A stretch of 48,010 bases of DNA from DAOTWY01 sp003696565 (lineage in GTDB: Bacteria; Chloroflexota; Anaerolineae; Aggregatilineales; Phototrophicaceae): assembly GCA_034435635.1 (NCBI GenBank), contig DAOTWY010000051.1, positions 1-48,010 of the forward strand, written 5' to 3'. Numbering within the stretch: the stretch's first letter is position 1; the number at the start of each line of letters is the position of its first letter. Below are positions 24,455-32,966 of this stretch, piece after piece. A program made the position numbers and the translations under genes. Under the pieces are notes generated by a model. It was not told the DNA's origin, made no database searches, and saw nothing but the letters and a program-made list of their open reading frames with translations.

Positions 24455-26065
24455 TTATTCAATCAGCGGCTCATCACGGGGATAGAGGATGATATAGTCA
24501 AAGCCGTTCATCGGGATGCGCTCGGTTTCCTCATAATAGATGGTGATGGCGCGGTTCACAGCTGGTGGGAAGAATTGCGCCCGCAGTACAATTAAGCCGA
24601 AATCCTGCGCCTCAATCATGGCGACCAGTTCGCTGCTGTCATACGCGCCAACCTGATCCAGAATATACAGCACAACCGGATTGGTAATGACTTCCCGATC
24701 CGTTGCGAAACTGAAGGCAGCCTCTTCACTCAGTACAGGCACATCCGGCGGGATGGCGGCGATATGATCTACGATTCGATTCCCGTTTTGGATGTCTGCA
24801 TCGGTGGTAAAATGCCCAATTTGGGCATATGCCAGCGTAATATATCCGTCCGGGTCATAGTAGTTGTAGCCTGTGTTATCTTCAATATTGAGCGCGTCCG
24901 TCACCTGTCGGAAGAAAAACTCGGTGGTTGGGGTATGAAACACGCCGACAGCATACTCGATATACAACAGCGGAATCACGATCAAGCCAAGAGTAGATAA
25001 TATCCGAGTGAACCGAGGAAGCCCCCAACCATTCGTGAGTGTGCGCGCCGCGAAGATGCCACTGAGAATCGCCATCGCAGCCACAGCTGTTGCATAATAG
25101 CTATCACCAGCCCCCCATGTCCCCGCACTATAGGCACTCAAACCCAGTGTCACCACAAACCAGATGGCATAAATCGAGATGCGATCCAGATACACCTCAT
25201 AAACGATCATCAACAACGCCGGAATTACCAACCAGAGATGTGTACGGATAAACAAGCGGAATAAGCCTTCCGCCTGATTCAGATCAAAATCCTTGACGTT
25301 GGCAACGATGGTTTGTGTCCACCAGTGTCCATTGGTCAAAATAGTCAGTGCGGCAAAAATCCCCATTCCAACCAGTGTGAACCCCGCCCCCCAAGTCAAC
25401 GCACGGCGTGGATTGCGAATGAAGAGAAAGATCAACACAGCAATAGCGGTAAATGCAGCTAGTTGTTTGGTGTATCCAGCCGCGATAAGCAAAGCAAACC
25501 CAACAAATAACACATATCGTCTGCGGCGGGTGTGCTGAATTTCGTTGACATGCGCCAAAACTACAACGGCTGCCGTTTCAAACATTACCATTGAAATATG
25601 TTGACGGAACAACGGTCCGATATGATAAACAATATTAGATGCTAAAAACACCAATCCCGCCAGAACTGCCACCCAGCGTGTGATGAAATGATTTGCATCT
25701 GGCGTGCGACGAATGGTTTCTTTATACACAGCATAGCCAATTAGCATAGCGGTTATCAATGTGGTGATGAAGCTAAACAACCGCCCATACCAATATTCCG
25801 CACCAAAAATCCAAGCCAATGGTACTAGAATGACATGGTATAGCGGTGGGTATATGCTGCCATAAAAAGGGTAGCTTTCAATATCCGCATACGGAAATTT
25901 GAACTGGCTGAACATCATCACATCCACCAGCTCAAACCCTTCTCCCTGGTCATAATCAAACGGGAATTGAATCAAGTTCACCGCATAAGCCACATACACG
26001 ATGAACAAATAAACCAGTAACAAAAAGGCAAGTCCGATCAAAATGCGATTAAGCGTCTGAATCAT
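24455..26065 (-). CDS. Multi-pass GT-C fold glycosyltransferase (ArnT/GT39-like)
   Basis: This 536-residue protein has about ten to twelve membrane helices, an early acidic loop (FDYDQGEGFELVD) and the YGSIYPPLYHVILVPLAWIFG segment typical of RgtA/ArnT/PMT-type polyprenyl-phosphate-sugar transferases. A soluble C-terminal region follows (about 390-536). Donor and acceptor are unknown. The ATG at 26065 overlaps the small upstream gene's stop (ATGA), so translation is coupled. The longer open frame to 26314 is only a shadow of that small gene and its promoter. Confidence 0.82.
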   Translation of the reverse strand: MIQTLNRILIGLAFLLLVYLFIVYVAYAVNLIQFPFDYDQGEGFELVDVMMFSQFKFPYADIESYPFYGSIYPPLYHVILVPLAWIFGAEYWYGRLFSFITTLITAMLIGYAVYKETIRRTPDANHFITRWVAVLAGLVFLASNIVYHIGPLFRQHISMVMFETAAVVVLAHVNEIQHTRRRRYVLFVGFALLIAAGYTKQLAAFTAIAVLIFLFIRNPRRALTWGAGFTLVGMGIFAALTILTNGHWWTQTIVANVKDFDLNQAEGLFRLFIRTHLWLVIPALLMIVYEVYLDRISIYAIWFVVTLGLSAYSAGTWGAGDSYYATAVAAMAILSGIFAARTLTNGWGLPRFTRILSTLGLIVIPLLYIEYAVGVFHTPTTEFFFRQVTDALNIEDNTGYNYYDPDGYITLAYAQIGHFTTDADIQNGNRIVDHIAAIPPDVPVLSEEAAFSFATDREVITNPVVLYILDQVGAYDSSELVAMIEAQDFGLIVLRAQFFPPAVNRAITIYYEETERIPMNGFDYIILYPRDEPLIE

Positions 26066-26277
26066 GCTAACCGATCCCCCAGCGGGATAAGGGAGATACC
26101 CAGTAGCACCAACAGCCCCGCCAAACCAAGCGCAATACGCTGTGCTGGACCAATGCCGCCTTCCCCACCGGCACGAATAATATCCACGCTGATGATACCT
26201 ACAAAAGCGATGATACCTAGCCCTATCAGCAGGTATCCAAGTTGACGTTTGGTGAATGAAAAATTTTGTCGTAGCAT
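26062..26277 (-). CDS. Small two-helix membrane protein
   Basis: A 71-residue protein with a basic N-terminus (MLRQNFSFTKRQ), two hydrophobic helices (LGYLLIGLGIIAFVGIISVDII and IALGLAGLLVLLGISLIPLG) and a Gly-rich turn. I recognise no family. Its stop overlaps the start of the glycosyltransferase (ATGA), and a promoter ends just before its ATG, so the two form an operon and probably work together at the membrane. No Shine-Dalgarno is visible, consistent with a nearly leaderless message. Confidence 0.75.
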   Translation of the reverse strand: MLRQNFSFTKRQLGYLLIGLGIIAFVGIISVDIIRAGGEGGIGPAQRIALGLAGLLVLLGISLIPLGDRLA

Positions 26278-26285
26278 AGCTGCGG

Positions 26286-26314
26286 AGTATAACGGTGGGA
26301 AAGGTGTGAATCAA
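26286..26314 (-). promoter_or_regulatory. Promoter of small membrane protein/glycosyltransferase operon
   Basis: TTGATT (26314-26309), a 17-base spacer and TATACT (26291-26286). The expected start lies about 1-2 bases before the ATG at 26277, so the mRNA would be almost leaderless. Confidence 0.65.
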
Positions 26315-26317
26315 GCC

Positions 26318-26710
26318 TTAGAGAAGTTCTTCCAACCAATTTAGTGCCTGTTGCCGGTCATAAAATACACGCATAACCACATGACGCACTCGATGACGCA
26401 CAATGCGCATCAGATAATGGGCAAGGAATTGGCTTTCAAATGTAGATGCCAGCAAAAAAGCCGTTCGTCCACTTAAGCCACCGATGACATCTGTAATATC
26501 CTTAGAACGTGCCGCAATATATGGCGTAAGGCGAACGCGCTCATCACTAAAATCATAAAGCATCAAACGTGGATGGTTGGTATCCCAGGTGCGGGTAACT
26601 TCAATCGACTGCTTGACAAGTTCATCCACACTCTCGCGCGATACGTCAGATAGCTTACAATAATAAATTCGATTGTCACTCAACCAGCCATGTGATACGG
26701 TATTAACCAC
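26318..26710 (-). CDS. Small cytosolic protein, SpoIIAA/STAS-like
   Basis: A 130-residue protein with alternating strands and helices, no signal or membrane segment. The pattern IYYCKLSDVSRESVDELVKQ, HPRLMLYDFSD, RTAFLLASTFESQFLAHYL and MRVFYDRQQALNWLEELL resembles SpoIIAA-like/STAS-fold proteins found near sensor genes. Family assignment is tentative and no phospho-site is evident. The start appears to be GTG at 26710 with GGAAGG upstream. It stands alone; the promoter of the next minus-strand operon overlaps its 3' edge. Confidence 0.65.
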   Translation of the reverse strand: MVNTVSHGWLSDNRIYYCKLSDVSRESVDELVKQSIEVTRTWDTNHPRLMLYDFSDERVRLTPYIAARSKDITDVIGGLSGRTAFLLASTFESQFLAHYLMRIVRHRVRHVVMRVFYDRQQALNWLEELL

Positions 26711-26914
26711 GACTTACTAACCTTCCAATACTGACTTATTTAACAGCATAGCATACACATGATGATAAGTGTCCTAAAAAAATATAAATTTTTCTGTAGA
26801 AGAATCAATAAGACCGTATTTGATGAATATACGCAAGAGCCAATTTATCAGTAGCATTGGTATATCATCTGCGCTAGAGTAAAAGCCGTTTTATAAACCG
26901 GGAGTAAAATTTCG

Positions 26915-27982
26915 ATGACGATTTTAGTTTTATTTATTGCATTGTTTTTTGCGATGGGTGTTACACCATTGGTGCGGGAGTTGGCTTATCGTATTAATTT
27001 CGTTGCAGTACCTAAAAGTGATCGCTTACACACCCAAACGACACCTTTAATGGGCGGTGTCGCATTGTATATTGGTTTCACAATTGCTATTTTGTTGTTG
27101 ATGATCGGCATTGAGGCTTTTGGCGTTGTTAAAGAAGTGGATCGGTCATTACAGTTTGAGGATGCCCTGGCGATTTTAGGTGGGGGAACAGCTTTTGCCA
27201 TGATCGGGCTATGGGATGATTGGCATGACCTGAATTCAAAACTCAAACTAGGCGTGCAGCTCATTACTGTTGTCGTGTTTATCTTAGCCACAGATATCCG
27301 AATCGATATGCCAATTCCTCAAATACTCAATCTCTTCTTTACCATTTGCTGGTTTTTATATGTGATGAACGCCTTTAATTATATGGATAATATGGATGGC
27401 GTAGCAGGAATGACGGCAACAGTTGCAGGGATGTTCTTCACAGTTATCGCCTTGATTAACGGTCAAAACCTATTAGCCGGCTTATCTGCTGCGGTCGCTG
27501 GGGGGGCATTTGGTTTCCTACGGTATAATTTATTCCACGAACGCAAAATCTTTATGGGAGATGTCGGCTCACTATTTTTGGGGTTTTTATTGGCGGCAAT
27601 CGGCTTAGTTTTGCGTTTTAAGGCAGAAAGCCCCTGGGTAACATGGCCCGTGCCGGTGTTGGTATTGGGTGTACCAATTTTTGATACCGCCTTGGTCTTT
27701 ATTTCACGGATGCGGCGCGGACAGAGCTTTTTACAAGGTGGTACAGATCATTTATCTCACCGGATGAGCCGGATGCAACTGGGGCGGTATGGTGTGCCGT
27801 TTGGGGTTGGTCTGCTGGGTTCAGCGTTGGGCTGTGTAGCGATTATTATCATGCACAGCAGTCTGCAAGATTCATTGGCAGCACAATTATTTGTTGGGGG
27901 GTGCGCGGTGTTCGTGTTATGGAAGCTAGAATATAGTCAATCTTATGAATTTATTACGGGCAAGCAGCCACCACAATCGTAA
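26915..27982 (+). CDS. Undecaprenyl-phosphate sugar-1-phosphate transferase (WecA/TagO/MraY family)
   Basis: This 355-residue integral membrane enzyme transfers a sugar-1-phosphate, usually GlcNAc-1-P, to undecaprenyl phosphate, starting surface glycopolymer synthesis. It has about eleven helices and the family's motifs: RLHTQTTPLMGG, GLWDDWHDL (DDxxD-like), NAFNYMDNMDGVAG, KIFMGDVGSLFLGF and GGTDHLSHRM. This fits WecA/TagO better than MraY, as no mur genes adjoin. Its lipid-linked product could be the substrate class of the LCP protein at 18.6 kb; that link is inference. GGGAG precedes the ATG. Confidence 0.92.
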   Translation: MTILVLFIALFFAMGVTPLVRELAYRINFVAVPKSDRLHTQTTPLMGGVALYIGFTIAILLLMIGIEAFGVVKEVDRSLQFEDALAILGGGTAFAMIGLWDDWHDLNSKLKLGVQLITVVVFILATDIRIDMPIPQILNLFFTICWFLYVMNAFNYMDNMDGVAGMTATVAGMFFTVIALINGQNLLAGLSAAVAGGAFGFLRYNLFHERKIFMGDVGSLFLGFLLAAIGLVLRFKAESPWVTWPVPVLVLGVPIFDTALVFISRMRRGQSFLQGGTDHLSHRMSRMQLGRYGVPFGVGLLGSALGCVAIIIMHSSLQDSLAAQLFVGGCAVFVLWKLEYSQSYEFITGKQPPQS

Positions 27983-28003
27983 AGTCACCTCAATGCTTTC
28001 CCC

Positions 28004-28032
28004 TAGACGATAAATTATCTATCGACTATACT
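28004..28032 (+). promoter_or_regulatory. rpmH operon promoter
   Basis: TAGACG (28004-28009; four of six), a 17-base spacer and TATACT (28027-28032), about 40 bases before the rpmH ATG. Confidence 0.55.
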
Positions 28033-28072
28033 AAGTCGTCATGATTTTGAATAAGAACCTTGAGGAAGATCA

Positions 28073-28252
28073 ATGTCTACAAAGAGAACCTACCAGCCAA
28101 AAATACGCCGTCGGGCGCGTGTTCATGGCTTCCGTGCGCGTATGAAAACACGCGGTGGGCGTGAGGTGTTAAAACGCCGCCGGGCACGTGGTCGTCATCA
28201 ATTGACCGTGAAGCCAAACCACGTCAAGAAAGTTAACTGGAATGCTCGCTAA
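28073..28252 (+). CDS. rpmH: 50S ribosomal protein bL34
   Basis: Reading from ATG 28073 gives MSTKRTYQPKIRRRARVHGF, then RARMKTRGGREVLKRRRARG, an unmistakable L34. At 59 residues it is longer than the usual 44-47: the normal end (GRHQLTV) is followed by a basic tail, KPNHVKKVNWNAR. TGAGGAAG lies upstream. It heads the conserved rpmH-rnpA-yidD-yidC cluster, often found near dnaA/oriC, although no dnaA lies in this window. Confidence 0.96.
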   Translation: MSTKRTYQPKIRRRARVHGFRARMKTRGGREVLKRRRARGRHQLTVKPNHVKKVNWNAR

Positions 28253-28261
28253 TAATTTAAG

Positions 28262-28606
28262 ATGAGGAAGCAGCTTCGGTTACGCCGAGCGAAAGACTTC
28301 GCCCGTTTACGGCAGCAAGGGCAAACTATTCGGCATCCTTTAATGATCTTAAGCCTATTGCCAAATGACCTGCCCTACAATCGCTACGGTATTATCACCA
28401 GCAAGCGGTTAGGGAATGCCGTTAAGCGTAACCGAACACGTCGCCTCATCCGCGAAGCAGTTCGTCTGCTGCATGATGGTTTAAAACAGGGCTATGATGT
28501 AGTCATTATTACCCGTCATGAAAGTGTAGGCAAACCCTACAAAGTCATTCAAGAAGCTGTTTATCAGCTTTTTTTGCGAGTCAATTTGGTCAAGGAAAAC
28601 AAATAA
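28262..28606 (+). CDS. rnpA: Ribonuclease P protein component
   Basis: The basic 114-residue subunit helps the RNase P RNA process tRNA 5' ends. It has LRRAKDFARLRQQG at the N-terminus and the RNR signature GNAVKRNRTRRLIREA at residues about 51-66. It starts nine bases after rpmH, and its TAA overlaps the yidD ATG (TAATG). Confidence 0.96.
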   Translation: MRKQLRLRRAKDFARLRQQGQTIRHPLMILSLLPNDLPYNRYGIITSKRLGNAVKRNRTRRLIREAVRLLHDGLKQGYDVVIITRHESVGKPYKVIQEAVYQLFLRVNLVKENK

Positions 28607-28830
28607 TGAAATGGCTGGCGTTACGCCTGATTCGGTTTTATCAAAAGCGCATCTCACCTGCGCTACCACCATCATGCCGCTTCACGCCAAGCTGCTCCCA
28701 ATATACCTACGAAGCAATTGAGATACATGGTTTTTTGCGTGGCACCTGGTTAGGAATCCGTCGGATTTCACGCTGTCATCCGCTGAATCCGGGAGGATAT
28801 GATCCAGTTCCGCCTAAAAAGGAGAAATAA
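28606..28830 (+). CDS. yidD: Membrane protein insertion efficiency factor YidD
   Basis: The 74-residue protein matches YidD throughout: RLIRFYQKRISPALPPSCRFTPSCSQYTYEAIEIHG, then GIRRISRCHPLNPGGYDPVP, with conserved cysteines and an amphipathic N-terminal helix. It assists YidC-dependent insertion at the inner face of the membrane. It overlaps rnpA and the next gene by one base each. Confidence 0.96.
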   Translation: MKWLALRLIRFYQKRISPALPPSCRFTPSCSQYTYEAIEIHGFLRGTWLGIRRISRCHPLNPGGYDPVPPKKEK

Positions 28831-30131
28831 TGAAACGGTTGAAACTCGGTTTACTGCTCATTGCAGCTGTGACCCTTACGGCGGGTTGTTTAGGTCGTCG
28901 TACTGATGTCAGTTGGGCAGATATTCATCCGCTAAATACCGAACAACAAGAGTTGTTCGTCTCATATAAAACAGATTTGTACGTCATCAATCCAATTACT
29001 GGCAATTTAAGTGATGGCGATACCAGAGAAGCCACCTGGCAGATCGAGGGCAATGAATTTGGGGCAGAATTTTATACATCTCCCATTTTCCTAAATAACC
29101 GCGGAGATGAACGCCTGATGCTAGTGGCAGACTATAACAATCGCATGTGGTTAATCAATTATGACCGTGCGTGCTTTAGTAACTTGGTGGGCAGTTGTTT
29201 AAGTGCCCCGCCAGAAACGCCCCCTATCCAACTCCCTGGGCACACATTTGCTGATTTTGCTCAAGATGATGAGCGAATTTATGTCCCATTAAGTGAACAT
29301 AACGTCATCGCAATCAAAAAGGGAATTTTTGCAACCGGATGGGACGAAACCGATGAAGATGAATATGATCGGCGCGATCGTGAAACATTTGATATCGCCT
29401 GGGAATTTGAAACAGATCGCGGGGTATGGGCACAACCGCTATTATTAGATGGCGTGCTTTACATCCCGACCATGGATCACCACTTATACGCCGTTGATAC
29501 CGAAACCGGTGAGGAACTTTGGCATATTCAGCTTGATGGTGCCTTAGCGTCTACCCCGGTAGTTCATAACAATCGGCTATACATCGGTACATTTGGCAGA
29601 AGTTTATATGAAATCCCATTAAACAATGGACAGCCAAGTGAGGATACCCTAGTACACATTGATGTAAACGGTTGGGTGTGGAATTCACCAGTGATTATTG
29701 ACGACATGCTGTATCTAGCAGATTTGGGTGGTTATGTTCATGCGCTTGATATTAGCCAAGGCTTAGCAACCGCCAAAGATAGCCCGCGCAGTTGGTCGGT
29801 CAATGCAAAAGGTGGTGGTATCCGTGCAGAGCCATTGGTGTTAGATGCACCAACCGTGCGTGAAGGTGAGGAACCGGACTTCCCAGCAGAATATGAAGAC
29901 GGCGTTGTGATCGTCGGCACACGAGAAGGACAAGTTATCTGGTTAAATCGGGCAACAGGTGAAATCATTGATCGGCAAGAAATTGGAGAAGAGATTCTGG
30001 CTGATCTGGTGTTTATCCCGCCAAGCGATGAAAACGAAGCCTTGGTGATTGTCAGCACCGTGAAGGATAATCGTGCATTAGTCGCCTTCTTCCTGAATAC
30101 CCGCCAACAAGTATGGACATACCCATCTTAA
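28830..30131 (+). CDS. PQQ-type beta-propeller lipoprotein
   Basis: The 433-residue protein starts with a lipoprotein signal (MKRLKLGLLLIAAVTLTAGC, lipobox LTAGC, Cys20), so it is anchored outside the membrane. The rest forms repeated PQQ/BamB-like blades, for example YIPTMDHHLYAVDTETGEELWHIQLDGALASTPVVHNNRLYIG and VVIVGTREGQVIWLNRATGEI. There are no quinone-dehydrogenase active-site motifs, so a scaffold role is likelier than an enzyme. It starts inside the yidD stop and lies 12 bases before yidC, so it is co-translated with the insertion machinery. A BamB-like role in protein insertion or quality control is inference. Confidence 0.85.
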   Translation: MKRLKLGLLLIAAVTLTAGCLGRRTDVSWADIHPLNTEQQELFVSYKTDLYVINPITGNLSDGDTREATWQIEGNEFGAEFYTSPIFLNNRGDERLMLVADYNNRMWLINYDRACFSNLVGSCLSAPPETPPIQLPGHTFADFAQDDERIYVPLSEHNVIAIKKGIFATGWDETDEDEYDRRDRETFDIAWEFETDRGVWAQPLLLDGVLYIPTMDHHLYAVDTETGEELWHIQLDGALASTPVVHNNRLYIGTFGRSLYEIPLNNGQPSEDTLVHIDVNGWVWNSPVIIDDMLYLADLGGYVHALDISQGLATAKDSPRSWSVNAKGGGIRAEPLVLDAPTVREGEEPDFPAEYEDGVVIVGTREGQVIWLNRATGEIIDRQEIGEEILADLVFIPPSDENEALVIVSTVKDNRALVAFFLNTRQQVWTYPS

Positions 30132-30143
30132 GGAGACAGCCGT

Positions 30144-31022
30144 ATGTTTGAAACGTTTATTATCAACCCGTTTATCACAATCATGACGGCACTTTACGGC
30201 TTACTTGGCAACAATATTGTGCTGGCAATTGCCGTCTTTACTGTGATTATCCGCCTGGCTACTTCTCCCTTGCTTATCAAGCAGCAACAATCAACCAAAG
30301 CCATGCAAGAGCTTCAGCCTAAGCTGAAAAAGCTGCAAGAAAAATATAAGAATGACCGTGAGAAGCTAGCACAAGCTCAAATGCAGTTATATAAAGAGCA
30401 TGGCGTTAACCCCTTAAGCGGGTGTTTACCGTTGTTCATTCAATTGCCGATTTTGCTAGCGTTGTATCAAGCGATTATTTACGCACTGGCAGCCACACCA
30501 TTCCAGTTGATTGATCTTTCTAGTCGGTTGGTTTTACCTGGGCTGGATTCACTGGTACCGTTGCAAAATATGTGGCTAGGCATGGATTTAACCTTACCGC
30601 CAACGGTCAACCCAGTGTATGCATTAGCATTTCCGGCGTTGGTATTCGTCACGTCTTGGCTTCAAACTAAGCTAATCATGCCAGCACCAACCAACACCGA
30701 CCCGAACGATCAAACTGCCCAGGTGACCCGCACAATGTCCACCCTGATGCCTGTTATGTTCGCTATGTTCGCGTTGTCTTTCTCTGTGGGGCTATCTATC
30801 TACTTTGTCGTTGGTAACATCGTGAGCATCGTACAATATTCCCTGATGGGTAAGGCAGAATGGGGCAAGTTGTTCGGACGTAGTTCTACCCCGGAACCTG
30901 CACCAGCCGTGGTCACTGGCAAAGTATCTAGCAGCACCACAAACACCCCCTCACCAGTATTAAGTAAAGCTGAAAAGCGTAAAAACAAAAAAATGCGTGC
31001 CCGTGAGGCAAAATCATCCTAA
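30144..31022 (+). CDS. yidC: Membrane protein insertase YidC (Oxa1 family)
   Basis: The 292-residue protein has the short YidC1/Oxa1-like form without the large periplasmic domain of enterobacteria. It has a first helix (LYGLLGNNIVLAIAVFTVIIRL), the hydrophilic-groove arginine in that helix, a coiled-coil loop (KAMQELQPKLKKLQEKYKNDREKLAQAQMQLYKEHGVNPLSGCLP) and further helices, then a basic C-terminal tail (KAEKRKNKKMRAREAKSS) for ribosome contact. AAGGAG precedes the ATG. A strong terminator follows. Confidence 0.96.
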   Translation: MFETFIINPFITIMTALYGLLGNNIVLAIAVFTVIIRLATSPLLIKQQQSTKAMQELQPKLKKLQEKYKNDREKLAQAQMQLYKEHGVNPLSGCLPLFIQLPILLALYQAIIYALAATPFQLIDLSSRLVLPGLDSLVPLQNMWLGMDLTLPPTVNPVYALAFPALVFVTSWLQTKLIMPAPTNTDPNDQTAQVTRTMSTLMPVMFAMFALSFSVGLSIYFVVGNIVSIVQYSLMGKAEWGKLFGRSSTPEPAPAVVTGKVSSSTTNTPSPVLSKAEKRKNKKMRAREAKSS

Positions 31023-31030
31023 GATTAATC

Positions 31031-31067
31031 AAAACCGGATACCCATTACATCCGGTTTTGTCTTTAT
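31031..31067 (+). terminator. rpmH-yidC operon terminator
   Basis: AAAACCGGAT and ATCCGGTTTT form a 10-bp stem around a 9-base loop, followed by GTCTTTATTT, eight bases past the yidC stop. Confidence 0.88.
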
Positions 31068-31133
31068 TTCCTGTAACAAACATGCTATGCTGTTTGCCTG
31101 CAAACAAACCCATTCTCAGGAGCAGAGGATATT

Positions 31134-32963
31134 ATGTTAAAGACTCACACTTGTGGCGAATTACGGACATCACATGCTGGTCAAACCGTGACATTAGCAG
31201 GTTGGGTAAATCGTCGCCGTGATCAGGGCGGTCTGATCTTCATTGATTTGCGTGATCGCTGGGGGATTACGCAAGTTGTCGTGGATGAAGAAAGCACACC
31301 AGAAGCACATCAAATCGCTAGCCAGGTGCGTAATGAATATGTCTTACAAGTGACCGGTGTTGTCCGCATCCGACCGGAAGGGACAACCAACCCAGACCTT
31401 GCCACAGGTGAAATTGACGTAACAGCAAATCAGATCACCATTTTTAACGCCTCCAAACCCCCTAGAATTTACATCAATCAAGATGGTAACGAACGAGAAG
31501 CGGAGCGGATGCGCTATCGGTATTTGGATTTACGCCGCCCACGCATGCAGCATAACTTAATTACACGGCACAAAACCGTGAAGATGATCCGGGATTATTT
31601 GGATGAGCGAGGTTTTGTTGAAATTGAAACACCAATTTTGTTCAAAACCACACCAGAAGGCGCGCGTGACTTTTTGGTGCCAAGCCGTTTACAACCAGGG
31701 AAGTTTTATGCTTTGCCACAAAGCCCACAACAACTCAAGCAATTATTGATGGTGGCAGGGTATGAGAAATATTTCCAGATTGCGCGTTGCTTCCGCGATG
31801 AAGATTTACGTGGGGAGCGTCAACCAGAGTTCACACAGCTCGATATGGAAATGAGCTTTGTAGAACGTGAAGACGTTATGCAACTGTGTGAGGGGTTAGC
31901 TCTTGCGCTGTGTGATACCATTGTGCCGGAAAAGCAACTGCTTGCGCGCCCCTTCCCGCGCCTCACGTATCAGGAAGCCATGGAAAAATACGGCAGCGAT
32001 AAACCCGATTTGCGTTATGATCTACAAGCAATTGACATCACAGAATTAGCTGGGGCAAGCGGCTTTTCAGTATTTAATCAAAACGCTAAAGCCGGTAAGA
32101 AGATTAAAGTCATCCGCGCACCAGGGTTATACCGCGATCAAGACAATCCAGAAGCATTACTCAGTGGGGAAAGACTCAAAAAGCTAATGCGATCATTGGA
32201 GGATATGGTCAAAGCGGAAGCTGGTGCAAAAGGATTAGCATGGATGGCTTTACCGCTCAATGCGGAAGACGAAGTAAAGGGTCCAATTGGTAAATTCTTC
32301 ACGGTTGACCAAAAACTGGAGTTGTTTGAAAAAACCCAAGCACAACCTGGTGATATTCTGCTATTTATTTCTGATACAGATGAGGTCATTTACGCCACAG
32401 TGGATAAACTACGCCGCACCTGTGCGGATATACTTAACCTAGCAGACCCCAATGTTTTAGCTTTTGCCTGGGTCATTGATTTTCCGCTGTTTTTGTGGAA
32501 TGAAGATGAAAATCGTTGGGACCCATCACAACACATGTTTACCGCGCCCATGCCAGAAGATCGCCACTTACTCGATAGTGATCCAGGCAAAGTACGCGGT
32601 ACACAATACGATATGATCTGTAACGGATATGAAGTAGCTGGTGGTAGTATCCGTATTCATGAACGTGATTTACAAGAGAAAATTTTCCCGCTTATTGGGC
32701 AGACGATGGAACATGCTAAAGAGCAATTTGGTCATATGCTAGAAGCATTTGAATATGGCGCACCACCTCATGGTGGGATTGCCTGGGGAATTGACCGCTT
32801 AGCCATGTTGTTTGCTGGCGCACCCAATATTCGCGAAGTCATCGCCTTCCCCAAAACACAAACCGGTAGTGACCTCATGGCACACGCGCCATCATTACCA
32901 GAACCCGGTCAGCTAGAAGAACTCTATATCATGTCTACCTATAAAGGTGAAGATGAAGAATAG
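31134..32963 (+). CDS. aspS: Aspartyl-tRNA synthetase
   Basis: The 609-residue class IIb synthetase has the OB-fold anticodon domain (AGWVNRRRDQGGLIFIDLRDRWGITQVVV), motif 1 (FVEIETPILFKTTPEGARDFLVPSR), motif 2 (FQIARCFRDEDLRGERQPEFTQLDMEMSF), the bacterial GAD insertion (about 290-420) and motif 3 (GGIAWGIDRLAMLFAG). Length suits bacterial AspRS. Whether it is discriminating (tRNA-Asp only) or also charges tRNA-Asn is not settled here. AGGAGC lies before the ATG. The esterase/CapA gene starts three bases after its stop. Confidence 0.97.
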   Translation: MLKTHTCGELRTSHAGQTVTLAGWVNRRRDQGGLIFIDLRDRWGITQVVVDEESTPEAHQIASQVRNEYVLQVTGVVRIRPEGTTNPDLATGEIDVTANQITIFNASKPPRIYINQDGNEREAERMRYRYLDLRRPRMQHNLITRHKTVKMIRDYLDERGFVEIETPILFKTTPEGARDFLVPSRLQPGKFYALPQSPQQLKQLLMVAGYEKYFQIARCFRDEDLRGERQPEFTQLDMEMSFVEREDVMQLCEGLALALCDTIVPEKQLLARPFPRLTYQEAMEKYGSDKPDLRYDLQAIDITELAGASGFSVFNQNAKAGKKIKVIRAPGLYRDQDNPEALLSGERLKKLMRSLEDMVKAEAGAKGLAWMALPLNAEDEVKGPIGKFFTVDQKLELFEKTQAQPGDILLFISDTDEVIYATVDKLRRTCADILNLADPNVLAFAWVIDFPLFLWNEDENRWDPSQHMFTAPMPEDRHLLDSDPGKVRGTQYDMICNGYEVAGGSIRIHERDLQEKIFPLIGQTMEHAKEQFGHMLEAFEYGAPPHGGIAWGIDRLAMLFAGAPNIREVIAFPKTQTGSDLMAHAPSLPEPGQLEELYIMSTYKGEDEE

Positions 32964-32966
32964 GTA

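Noticed and set aside
26066..26314. An 83-residue N-terminal extension of the glycosyltransferase
   Set aside because: It is out of frame over a real two-helix membrane protein gene and its promoter; the ATGA overlap marks the true start.
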